Of a stretch of 64,000 nt of DNA, positions 19,953-29,274 are shown piece by piece. The stretch lies in NCBI RefSeq assembly GCF_000963005.1, contig NZ_JZHZ01000007.1:2004848-2068847 (forward strand), given 5' to 3'. The notes under the pieces are model-generated. The model did not search any database. It worked only from the letters and a program-made list of their open reading frames with translations, and was not told where the DNA came from. Each line of letters starts with the position of its first letter. Position 1 is the first letter of the stretch. The position numbers and the translations under genes are program-made. Source of the stretch: Xanthomonas sp. GPE 39. GTDB taxonomy: Bacteria > Pseudomonadota > Gammaproteobacteria > Xanthomonadales > Xanthomonadaceae.

Positions 19953-20198
19953 CGGGTATGTCCTATAAGTTTGTGCAGCCCGCACCCTTAGGGGGCGGAG
20001 CGCTGGTTTGCCGGGAGGCAGCAAGCAGCCGCCGATTATGCCACGATCTGCCTTCACTCTCCCAAACCGCCACCGGCGCCTACCCTGCCCCGGGACAAAG
20101 GCGAATGCGGTTCCGCAGAAGCGCGCCATCCGAGACGAGCAGAACGTCACAACGCAGTCCGACTGCCTGCCCACGCGCGCGACGAAAAGCCTGACCGA

Positions 20199-21374
<1,176 letters not shown>

Positions 21375-21403
21375 CTAATGGACACCGCAACAGCAACGAG
21401 GCG

Positions 21404-22456
21404 CTAGGACTCCACCTCGGCCAGGGATGCCTGCGCACTCCACAACAACATGGCATCGCCGTAGCTGAAAAAGCGGTAGCGCTGCGCAATCGCGTGACGG
21501 TAGGCAGCGAAGATCCGCTCGCGGCCAGCGAAGGCCGCGACCATCATCATCAACGTGCTTTCCGGCAAATGGAAATTGGTCACCATCGCATCGACGCTGC
21601 GGATACGGTAACCGGGCAGGATGAAGATCTGCGTCTCACCGGCGAACGGATGCAACTCGCCGTCCTTGGACGCGCTTTCCAGCGCGCGCACCACCGTGGT
21701 TCCGACCGCGATCACGCGCCCGCCAGCGGCGCGGGTGCGGCGGACCTGCTCGACCAGACTAGCGCCGACGTTGAGCCATTCGCGGTGCATCTGATGCTGT
21801 TCCAGCGCCTCCACGCGCACCGGCTGAAAGGTCCCGGCACCGACATGCAGGGTGATGTGACCGACCTCCACGCCCCCCGCCTGCAGTTGCTGCAACAGCG
21901 GCACATCGAAATGCAGCCCTGCGGTCGGCGCGGCGACGGCACCGGCCTCGCGCGCGAACACCGTTTGGTAGCGCTCGCGATCCTCCACCCCCGGCTCGCG
22001 CCGGATATACGGTGGCAACGGCAGCCGCCCGGCCTGCTGCAGCCAGTGTTCCAACGTGCCATCGACATGGAACTGCAACTGGTAGAACGCACCATCGCGG
22101 CTCAGCACCTCCGCCTCGCCGCCAGCGTCCAGGGCGATGCGCGCACCGACCTTGGGCGACTTGCTCACGCCAAGTTGCACGCGCGCACACTGACCACCGA
22201 GCAGGCGCTCGATCAGGATCTCGACCCGCCCGCCGCTGTGCTTCTGCCCGAACAGACGCGCCGGGATCACCCGCGTATCGTTGAAAATCAACAGGTCGCC
22301 CGCACGCAGCAACTGCGGCAAGTCGCGCACCTGACGGTCCTGGAATGGCGCTGGGGCCGGCGGCACACACAGCAGACGACTGGCCGAGCGCTCGGCCAAC
22401 GGCGCCTGCGCGATCAGCTCCTCGGGCAGGTCGTAGTGGAAATCGGATTTTTTCAA
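21404..22456 (-). CDS. queA: S-adenosylmethionine:tRNA ribosyltransferase-isomerase
   Basis: Converts preQ1-tRNA to epoxyqueuosine-tRNA using the ribosyl group of SAM. Homologues begin MKKSDFHYDLPEELIAQ; here that point is a TTG at 22456 giving 350 residues. An in-frame ATG at 22525 would add 23 residues without family support. Conserved segments include FNDTRVIPARLFG, PTAGLHF and the C-terminal NFHLPESTLMMMV. Located 65 bases before tgt. Confidence 0.95.
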   Translation of the reverse strand: MKKSDFHYDLPEELIAQAPLAERSASRLLCVPPAPAPFQDRQVRDLPQLLRAGDLLIFNDTRVIPARLFGQKHSGGRVEILIERLLGGQCARVQLGVSKSPKVGARIALDAGGEAEVLSRDGAFYQLQFHVDGTLEHWLQQAGRLPLPPYIRREPGVEDRERYQTVFAREAGAVAAPTAGLHFDVPLLQQLQAGGVEVGHITLHVGAGTFQPVRVEALEQHQMHREWLNVGASLVEQVRRTRAAGGRVIAVGTTVVRALESASKDGELHPFAGETQIFILPGYRIRSVDAMVTNFHLPESTLMMMVAAFAGRERIFAAYRHAIAQRYRFFSYGDAMLLWSAQASLAEVES

Positions 22457-22569
22457 GGCCGGCGAATCGCAGAACCAGGGCCGAGCATTGTAGCCGGCAA
22501 CGGCATCGCCGCCGGGTACTCCCATGCGGGAGCGGTTCTAAACGCAATCGCAGTGCCAGACGCCACGCC

Positions 22570-23001
22570 TCAACGCTCGAACTTGGTCGCCAGGATGATC
22601 GACGAGGTGGTGCGCTCCACCCCATCCAACGCGCCGATGCGGTCGGTCAGTTCGTCCATATCGTTGACCGCCGGCACCACACCCAGCGCGATCAGGTCGT
22701 AGGAACCACTGACCGAATGCAACACGCGCAGCGCATCGATCTCACGCAGCGCCTTGACCACCGAGATCATTTTTTTCGGCGACACGGTGATGAAGATATG
22801 CGCGCGGATCGCGCCCTGTTCGTAGTCGTCGCGGGTGCGCACGGCATAGCCGCAAATCACCCCCTCCCGCTCCAGGCGCTCGATCCGGCTCTGCACCGTG
22901 GTGCGCGACACGCCGAGCCGACGCGCGATCTGCGCGGTGGATGCACGCGCATCCTCGCGCAGAAGCGACAGCAGGCGTTCGTCTGAGGCCGTGATCTTCA
23001 T
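22570..23001 (-). CDS. Lrp/AsnC family transcriptional regulator
   Basis: 143 residues. An N-terminal winged HTH (about 5-50; TAQIARRLGVSRTTVQSRIERLEREG) is followed by the RAM/AsnC ligand-binding domain (about 65-140, GSYDLIALGVV). Family members sense amino acids and often control a neighbouring metabolic gene as well as themselves. It is divergent from a PLP aminotransferase gene. A perfect 21-base palindrome begins only 8 bases before its ATG, where a Shine-Dalgarno would be expected, which strongly suggests autoregulation. Confidence 0.93.
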   Translation of the reverse strand: MKITASDERLLSLLREDARASTAQIARRLGVSRTTVQSRIERLEREGVICGYAVRTRDDYEQGAIRAHIFITVSPKKMISVVKALREIDALRVLHSVSGSYDLIALGVVPAVNDMDELTDRIGALDGVERTTSSIILATKFER

Positions 23002-23009
23002 GGCAGCCC

Positions 23010-23030
23010 ATTTCGTCGATTCGACGAAAT
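23010..23030. promoter_or_regulatory. Perfect palindrome, probable operator of the Lrp-type regulator
   Basis: Arm ATTTCGTCGA is followed by one T and then the exact reverse complement of the arm. It is centred 19 bases upstream of the regulator ATG and about 110 bases upstream of the aminotransferase ATG, within the only intergenic space the two divergent genes share. Bound protein there would block regulator expression. The assignment to this regulator is inferred from position. Confidence 0.6.
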
Positions 23031-23130
23031 TACCTTATTTCCCCAGCAAATCAACGCTGCCACTCGACGGCCCCATTCGGATAATGGACTCAGGGCTAAC
23101 CGCTGGACGATCCGTCATCAGGAGAACTTC

Positions 23131-24627
23131 ATGAGCGTACTGAGCCTTCTCGCCTCGCTCCGCGCCCATCCCGGCGAACGCCTGACGCACGGCTTGGACG
23201 ATGCCGACATTCTCCGCCTGGCGGCCTCGCATCCGCAGCTTAGCGCGGCGATCGCGGCGGCGGCGGTCGAACATGATCACCTTATCAGGGAGTTCGGCGA
23301 TCTGCTCGACCTCGACGAGGTGGCGCAGATGCGCACCATACAAGCGGGTTTGGTGAATTTTTACGCCGACGACGCGGTGACCCCCTATGTGCCACTGACC
23401 GCGCGCGGCCCATGGGTCGTCACCCTGAAAGGCGCGGTGCTGTACGACGCCGGCGGCTACGGCATGCTCGGCTTCGGCCACACCCCGGAGGCAGTGCTGG
23501 AGGCGATGGCGCGGCCGCAGATGATGGCCAACGTGATGACCCCCAGCATGTCGCAGCTGCGCCTGACCCGCGCGCTGCGCGCGGAAATCGGCCACCGCCG
23601 TGGCGGCTGCCCGTACAGCAAATTCATGTGCCTCAACTCCGGCTCCGAAGCCGTCGGCCTGGCCGCGCGCATCGCCGACATCAATGCCAAACTGCAAACC
23701 GATCCCGGCGCGCGCCATGCCGGCGCCAAGATCAAACGTGTCGTGGTGAAGGGCAGCTTCCACGGCCGCACCGACCGCCCCGGCCTGTACTCCGATTCCA
23801 GCCGCAAGACCTATCTGCGGCACCTGGCCAGCTATCGCGGCGAAGACTCGCTGATCGCAATCGCGCCCTACGACGTGGACGCACTGTGTCGTGTCTTTGC
23901 CGACGCCGCGCGGCACGACTGGTTCGTCGAGGCGGTCTTCCTGGAACCGGTGATGGGCGAAGGCGACCCCGGACGCGCGCTGCCACCGGACTTCTACGCC
24001 GCCGCGCGCGAACTCACCCGCGCACATGGCAGCCTGTTACTGATCGATTCGATCCAGGCCGGGCTGCGCGCGCACGGCGTGTTGTCGATCGTGGACTATC
24101 CCGGCTTCGAGCGACTCGATCCGCCTGACATGGAAACCTATTCCAAGGCGCTCAACGCCGCGCAATATCCGCTGTCGGTGCTGGCACTGACCCAATCCGC
24201 CTCCCAGGTGTACCGCAAGGGGACCTACGGCAACACCATGACCACCAATCCACGCGCGTTGGAGGTCGCCACCGCCACCCTGGCGCAACTGACCCCGCAA
24301 TTGCGCGCCAACATTCGCGAACGCGGGGCCGAAGCAGTACGAAAACTGGACAGGCTCAAGGCGCAACTCGGCGGCGCGATCACCCATGTCCAGGGTACCG
24401 GCCTGCTGTTCTCCTGTGCGCTGGCACCACAGTTCAAGTGTTGCGGCGCAGACTCCACCGAGCAATGGCTACGCCAGCACGGCGTCAACGTCATCCATGG
24501 TGGCGAGAATTCGCTACGCTTCACCCCGCATTTCGAGATGGACAACGAGGAACTGGATCTGCTGATCGGCCTGATCGGCCGCGCGTTGCGCGAAGGGCCG
24601 CAGATAGCGCAAACCTCGGCGGCCTGA
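23131..24627 (+). CDS. Class III PLP-dependent aminotransferase
   Basis: 498 residues, fold type I. AGG AG lies upstream of the ATG. The PLP phosphate loop is NSGSEAVGLA, the ring-stacking and SFHGRT segment follows, EPVMGEGDPG corresponds to the usual EPxxGxGG, and the Schiff-base lysine is in YSKALNAAQYPL. The Asp normally found in DEVQTG is here DSIQAG, with Ser replacing Glu. An N-terminal extension of about 90 residues precedes the catalytic domain. The substrate is unknown; divergence from an Lrp-type regulator suggests an amino acid such as lysine or ornithine. Confidence 0.88.
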   Translation: MSVLSLLASLRAHPGERLTHGLDDADILRLAASHPQLSAAIAAAAVEHDHLIREFGDLLDLDEVAQMRTIQAGLVNFYADDAVTPYVPLTARGPWVVTLKGAVLYDAGGYGMLGFGHTPEAVLEAMARPQMMANVMTPSMSQLRLTRALRAEIGHRRGGCPYSKFMCLNSGSEAVGLAARIADINAKLQTDPGARHAGAKIKRVVVKGSFHGRTDRPGLYSDSSRKTYLRHLASYRGEDSLIAIAPYDVDALCRVFADAARHDWFVEAVFLEPVMGEGDPGRALPPDFYAAARELTRAHGSLLLIDSIQAGLRAHGVLSIVDYPGFERLDPPDMETYSKALNAAQYPLSVLALTQSASQVYRKGTYGNTMTTNPRALEVATATLAQLTPQLRANIRERGAEAVRKLDRLKAQLGGAITHVQGTGLLFSCALAPQFKCCGADSTEQWLRQHGVNVIHGGENSLRFTPHFEMDNEELDLLIGLIGRALREGPQIAQTSAA

Positions 24628-24785
24628 ATCCACATGCGACATACCCTCGGCCGGCGCGCGATCTGAGCAACGCACACGCCGTCCGCCTGCTCACCCGTTC
24701 GGGCTGAGGTCACATGCCAGGGCGCAGATCACAGCGCATGACCTCCCACGCAGCGTGACATTGGCGCACAACGCACAACGATCAT

Positions 24786-26516
24786 TCAGCGTTGCAACAC
24801 CTGCAACGCCGTGCTGACGTACACCAACGGGGCATTCCAGTTGATCGCCACTTCGTTGGTCGCGTAGCTACACTCCTTGTCCAGGTAGGACAGCGCCGGC
24901 AGCGTCGAGGTGTAGGCATGCTTGCACATCTGTGCATCCTGCTGGCCCGGCTGCGGACCGCCGACGAGCAGGCCGGGCACCGGCGTGGCGAGGCCATCGG
25001 CGATGGAAATGCGGTGATGGATGTGCATCGGCGAACGCGCACCGATGCCAGTGACGAAGGACATCCCAAGTGGGTTGCGCCCGAGCACGTAGTCCAATTG
25101 CGACTGTGCGGCCTGCAGGTACTCTGGCTTGTGCTGCACCTGATAGGCCTGCAGTAACAGCATCGCCCTCCCCAGCACAGCACTGTTGCTGCCCCATTGG
25201 AAATCCTGCGAGGTCATCGCGATCCGCCAAGCCGAGTGTTGCCAGACCTGCGTCAGATGGTCGGCCAAGCCCTCGATCTCACTGGCAATGCGCGCTTGGT
25301 CGGCATGCGGGGTCAACCGCGCGCGATGCTGCGCCAGTGACATCCAAGCCAAACCGCCAACATCGCGCCAATCCGGCACGTTGACCGGCACATGGCGCGC
25401 CATCGCCGCGTCGTAATACGCGTTGTCGGCGGTGGCCAGATATAACTCGGTGGCGGCCCAGGCGAACTCGTCGTCGAAGTGCTCGTCATCGTAACCGCCG
25501 GTATGCACATCGGGCGGTTGCCGATAGACCACATCCGGATGCGCCTGCGCCCAGGCCCAGGCGTGGCGCGCGGCTTTGAGCATGCGCGCGGACACCCCGC
25601 CGAATTGCGCATCGAACGGCGCGTAGATGCGACTGGCCTGCGCCATCACCGCCGCGAAGTCGAGCGTGGCCGCGGTGCTTTTCTGCACAACATAGCGCGG
25701 CGCGTTCGCCTGATCCGGCATCTGCATGCCGGAGAAATCCAGGTTGGTCAGTTTGTGGTAGACGCCGCCGTCGTGCGGGTCCTGCATCGCCAACAACCAC
25801 TGCAGGTTCCAATCGACCTCGCGCAGGATATCCGGCACTCCGCCGCCACTGCCGGGAATACCTTCCTTGTGCGTGGCGAAATACTCGGGGAACTGCTCGT
25901 AGGCGGCCAGCAAGGTGTAGACGGTGATACCGGAATTGACCACGTACTTGTTGTAATCACCAGCGTCGTACCAGCCCTTTGGCGCGGCGATCACGGTACC
26001 GGCCGGACGTGCAGGCGACGCCGCCGAGGCATGGATCAGCACGTGGTCGTCGGGATGGCCGGACGCGCGCGCGTGGCGTCCGGCGTACTCGCCGGACAGC
26101 GCGGTACTGGCGCGATTGTAGTAATAGGCCTTGAGCGCGGCGCGCGCGAGCGCGTCGTAGGCGTTCTCGGCGATGGCGAAATCGTCCGATGGCTTCAAAC
26201 CGTCCACCCGTAGACGGTAGCGACCTGGGGCGCGCAAGCTAGAGAAATCGGCGATTCTTACCGTCTCCTGCGCAGGTGGCCACAGCGCCGCAGCGCCGAG
26301 GGTACCGCGCAACACCACCTCGCCCGAGTCAGCACGTTCCACCACGAACGCGGTGCCGTGACCATCCGGCACCACCGCCAGCTTGCTGGCAGCCGGCAGG
26401 AAACCGACCTGATTGAGCCGAATCGGCGATGGCGTGGCCTCGTCGGCACGCAACGCGCAACCGCCAACGAGCAGGCAGACCAGGGACAAGAACCATAGGT
26501 GATGAGATCGTTTCAT
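24786..26516 (-). CDS. GH9 cellulase with N-terminal Ig-like domain, probable lipoprotein
   Basis: 576 residues from the ATG at 26516. The signal peptide ends in LLVGGC, a plausible lipobox with Cys20. An Ig-like CelD_N domain (about 30-110, IRLNQVGFLP) precedes the (alpha/alpha)6 catalytic domain. The catalytic Asp pair is in WYDAGDYNK (about 184-188), substrate His/Arg in HIHHRIS and the general-acid Glu at about 555 in TNEVAINWN. It hydrolyses beta-1,4-glucan; endoglucanase versus cellobiosidase cannot be decided from sequence alone. It is convergent with the aminotransferase gene, with no terminator evident between them. Confidence 0.92.
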   Translation of the reverse strand: MKRSHHLWFLSLVCLLVGGCALRADEATPSPIRLNQVGFLPAASKLAVVPDGHGTAFVVERADSGEVVLRGTLGAAALWPPAQETVRIADFSSLRAPGRYRLRVDGLKPSDDFAIAENAYDALARAALKAYYYNRASTALSGEYAGRHARASGHPDDHVLIHASAASPARPAGTVIAAPKGWYDAGDYNKYVVNSGITVYTLLAAYEQFPEYFATHKEGIPGSGGGVPDILREVDWNLQWLLAMQDPHDGGVYHKLTNLDFSGMQMPDQANAPRYVVQKSTAATLDFAAVMAQASRIYAPFDAQFGGVSARMLKAARHAWAWAQAHPDVVYRQPPDVHTGGYDDEHFDDEFAWAATELYLATADNAYYDAAMARHVPVNVPDWRDVGGLAWMSLAQHRARLTPHADQARIASEIEGLADHLTQVWQHSAWRIAMTSQDFQWGSNSAVLGRAMLLLQAYQVQHKPEYLQAAQSQLDYVLGRNPLGMSFVTGIGARSPMHIHHRISIADGLATPVPGLLVGGPQPGQQDAQMCKHAYTSTLPALSYLDKECSYATNEVAINWNAPLVYVSTALQVLQR

Positions 26517-26586
26517 ATGCTGATACTCGCCGGCCACGATGACGGCTGCAAGCACGCCGTCGCCGTCCACCCTGCCATGGCGACGT

Positions 26587-27480
26587 TCAGCCTGCCAGCG
26601 CGTGTGCCTGCAGCGTCGAGAGTGCGTGCGTGGTCACGAAACGCCCCTTGGCATCGCGCTGCAAGTGCGCCAACGCACAATCCGGATCGTGGGTGAAAAA
26701 CAGACGCACCCCGCGCGCTAACGCATCCTCCAAGAACGCGCGCTTCTCGTCGATCAGCAGTTCGGCGTTGCGATCGTAGCCCATGGTGATCGGCACATGC
26801 ACCCAGGAGCGGCCCGGAATCAGGTCGGCGCAGAACGCCACCCCACCGTGCGCCTGACCATCGCCAGCATTGGCGGGACCGACGATCTCGGCCAGCATCA
26901 GCCCCGGCGTATGTCCGTCACTGAAACGGAACCGCACCGCCTCGCCCAAGGTCTGCGAGTACGCACCGTCGACCAGTTCCAGGCGACCGCTGGCCTGGAG
27001 CAATTCTGGCAGTTCGGGGATGAAACTGGCCCGGTCGCGTGGATGCGGCTGCAGCGCGCGCTGCCAGTGCGCCGCTCCCACCAAGAAGCGCGCATTGGGA
27101 AACAGCAACTGCGGCGCGGCCCCCTCGCGCCACGGTGCCAGCAAACCACCGGCATGGTCGAAATGCAGATGACTCAGCACCACCACGTCGATGTCGTCAT
27201 GCGCAAAGCCGGCTGCCTGCAACGACTCCAGCAACACATGATGCGCCTCCAGCACGCCATAGCGCTCACGCAGCGCGGGTGGAAAGAACGCACCGATACC
27301 GGTCTCGAACAACACCGTCTTACCGGCCAGTGGGCTTGCCAATAACGCGCGGCAGGCCAAGGCGATGCGGTTACTGTCATCGGGTGCAGCCCATTGCTGC
27401 CACATCGCCTTGGGCGCGTTGCCGAACATGGCGCCGCCATCGAGTTTCTGAGAATTACCTTGGATCGACCAGAGTTTCAT
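26587..27480 (-). CDS. MBL-fold metallohydrolase
   Basis: 297 residues from the ATG at 27480. The motif HLHFDHAGG (HxHxDH) gives the dinuclear metal site, with later ligands in SDGHTPG and a C-terminal FTHDPD. The overall pattern is that of the lactonase/AiiA-like and alkylsulfatase-neighbouring MBL group, with DTGIG-like FETGIGAFF before the motif. There is no signal peptide, so it is cytoplasmic. It lies 70 bases upstream of the GH9 gene on the same strand, but a functional link is not obvious. Substrate unknown. Confidence 0.85.
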   Translation of the reverse strand: MKLWSIQGNSQKLDGGAMFGNAPKAMWQQWAAPDDSNRIALACRALLASPLAGKTVLFETGIGAFFPPALRERYGVLEAHHVLLESLQAAGFAHDDIDVVVLSHLHFDHAGGLLAPWREGAAPQLLFPNARFLVGAAHWQRALQPHPRDRASFIPELPELLQASGRLELVDGAYSQTLGEAVRFRFSDGHTPGLMLAEIVGPANAGDGQAHGGVAFCADLIPGRSWVHVPITMGYDRNAELLIDEKRAFLEDALARGVRLFFTHDPDCALAHLQRDAKGRFVTTHALSTLQAHALAG

Positions 27481-27528
27481 TGCCAAATGCTAACGCATTG
27501 GCATCGGCGCATCTGCACCAATGCGGAC

Positions 27529-27780
27529 TCACCTCCAATCGCTGAGGGCCGGCACCAAATCCACACTGGCCTCAATGGTGCATGCCTTGCGCAACAAAAT
27601 GCAGTGCCCGCCGCAGTAATTCGCAACGCAGTTGAGCACCCCCTCGGCGAAAGCTCCGAAGCGCGTTTTGAAATGGCATCGCGCGTTCTGGTTGCGACAC
27701 AGTTGGTGGCTGATCGTGCTCTGGGTACGCTCATATACCTCAGCGACGGCACGCATCGACTGCCGATTTTTACAGCACAT
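27529..27780 (-). pseudogene. Possible remnant of an IS30-type transposase N-terminus
   Basis: A short reading contains RAVAEVYERTQSTISHQLCR, very like the DNA-binding helix-turn-helix of IS30-family transposases (RAIA...GRSPSTISRELRRN). The catalytic DDE part is absent and no terminal repeats were found. The resemblance is limited to about 22 residues. Confidence 0.35.
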
Positions 27781-28293
27781 GGAGACGGTATGGTGCTGAC
27801 AGATTCAGGCGTCTGGATGACATGGGCAACTCCACGCGTCTATGAAGTGCTACAGATCAGGTCGCCCGGACCACTTCACGAACAACGCTGTTGCGATCCA
27901 GAGTTGAACCTGCCCTACTCACCTTGTCTACCTAGCGCCGACGATAGTCAGCATACTCAATGCTTCGCTGGTCAGCGTAATGTAGTGATGTTAGTCAACG
28001 ATGATCGCCGATACGCTGCTGACACCGCAGTCCGGCACCAATCCGCAACGGCCGGCCTCGGCAACTTGACAAATACCAAGCTGAAAACCTGTTTCCAGAA
28101 CAGACACAGCGACTCGCCAAACCCATCGCGGTCGCAGCCTAGTTGTCTCCTCTGCCATATCGTCGTCGCCATCTCCAGCAATGCGATCCCGGCCAGTTGC
28201 AAAGGTGAAGAGCAACTCACCCGGCGACAACAGCTTCGGGTTTAGCCGGCTACGCAATCCCCCGACGCTCAACCAAAGTTCCAAAGAGACCCC
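27781..28293. other. Interval upstream of the lodAB-type cassette
   Basis: About 510 bases without a recognisable gene, less GC-rich and with codon-like patterns broken by stops in all frames. Together with the transposase-like fragment it looks like decayed mobile DNA. The cassette promoter must lie here, but no convincing minus-35/minus-10 pair stands out. Confidence 0.4.
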
Positions 28294-29265
28294 ATGAAAC
28301 AACGAACGCTCGCCACGCCGCTGACCTGGAACAAGCCATTGCTGCACCAGCACCTGCAAGGTGTGATGGACCTGGAACTGTGGACCATCCCCTACTACCT
28401 AACCGTGCTTTACTCGATCAAGGACATCAGTTCGGCCCCCTACCGGCTGATCCAGTCGGCGGTATACCAGGAAATGCTGCATGTACAACTGGTCAGCAAC
28501 ATCGCCAATGCCTACGGCTATTCACCAACGCTGACCATACCTGTCTATCAAGGCACTGAGGTCCCGCATCTGGACTTCAACTTAGACACGCCCAACCCTA
28601 CCGAGGAATTCAACCCATATAGCGCCGAACTGGGGCCGCTGGACACGACGCGCATCAACACCATGTGCCTGATCGAATATCCGCAATGGCTGACAGAACG
28701 CGAGCCGGACCTGTCCGACACACAACAGAAATACGGTTCGATCGGCGAGTTCTACGCTGCACTGCGCAACGGCATGGCGGAACTTCGCCAGCATGTGCAG
28801 GGCGGCGTGCGCCAAATGGACGAGTTCGGCCCGTTCTACCAGAAAGCCGGCAACCTGACAGTGAGCGAATATGGCGACGCCGGCTTTCGTCAGGCACTGA
28901 CCCTGACCGACATCATCATGGATCAGGGCGAAGGCCAGACTGAGGCAAACGAAACCGTGACCGCGCCATACCAGAGCACCGCCGACAGCTTCCACAACGA
29001 TTGGTCGCACTTCCAGAAGTTCGACTACGTGCGCTGCTTGCCACAATGTCCAGACACCTATAGCGGGCAAGCCAACCCCGCAAAAGATACGCCGGGATAT
29101 GCGGCACAGCAGATACTGATCCGAGATTTCGCTTCGTTCCTTGGGACATTGAATGGAATTTTCCGCGGCGAACAGATCCCCCCCGCATTCGGCGTGCAAA
29201 TGGCAAAACTCGGCGGCGATGTGCTGTCGTGCTGGCAGCACAACGCAATCCCACGTTTTTCCTAA
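28294..29265 (+). CDS. Ferritin-like protein of the VioB/RebD (iminophenyl-pyruvate dimer synthase) type
   Basis: 323 residues, cytoplasmic. It matches the ferritin-like domain seen in VioB and RebD. The four-helix bundle has Glu28 in DLELWTIPYY, Glu60 and His63 in QEMLHVQLVSNIANAYGYSP, then DQGEGQTE and a late SHFQKF motif, positions that in this family line a metal or dimerisation site. It is first in a three-gene unit, 9 bases before the LodA-type gene with AAGAGG in the gap. Its likely role is as an accessory to quinone cofactor formation or as a redox partner; neither has been shown. It is not a storage ferritin. Confidence 0.85.
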   Translation: MKQRTLATPLTWNKPLLHQHLQGVMDLELWTIPYYLTVLYSIKDISSAPYRLIQSAVYQEMLHVQLVSNIANAYGYSPTLTIPVYQGTEVPHLDFNLDTPNPTEEFNPYSAELGPLDTTRINTMCLIEYPQWLTEREPDLSDTQQKYGSIGEFYAALRNGMAELRQHVQGGVRQMDEFGPFYQKAGNLTVSEYGDAGFRQALTLTDIIMDQGEGQTEANETVTAPYQSTADSFHNDWSHFQKFDYVRCLPQCPDTYSGQANPAKDTPGYAAQQILIRDFASFLGTLNGIFRGEQIPPAFGVQMAKLGGDVLSCWQHNAIPRFS

Positions 29266-29274
29266 GAGGCGCCT

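Noticed and set aside
19953-20174. N-terminal extension of yajC
   Set aside because: The added residues are Arg/Cys-rich with no family counterpart; the ATG at 19952 has a good ribosome site.
25479-26213. 244-codon plus-strand frame opposite the GH9 gene
   Set aside because: Antisense to an intact GH9 enzyme with all catalytic motifs; no independent coding evidence.
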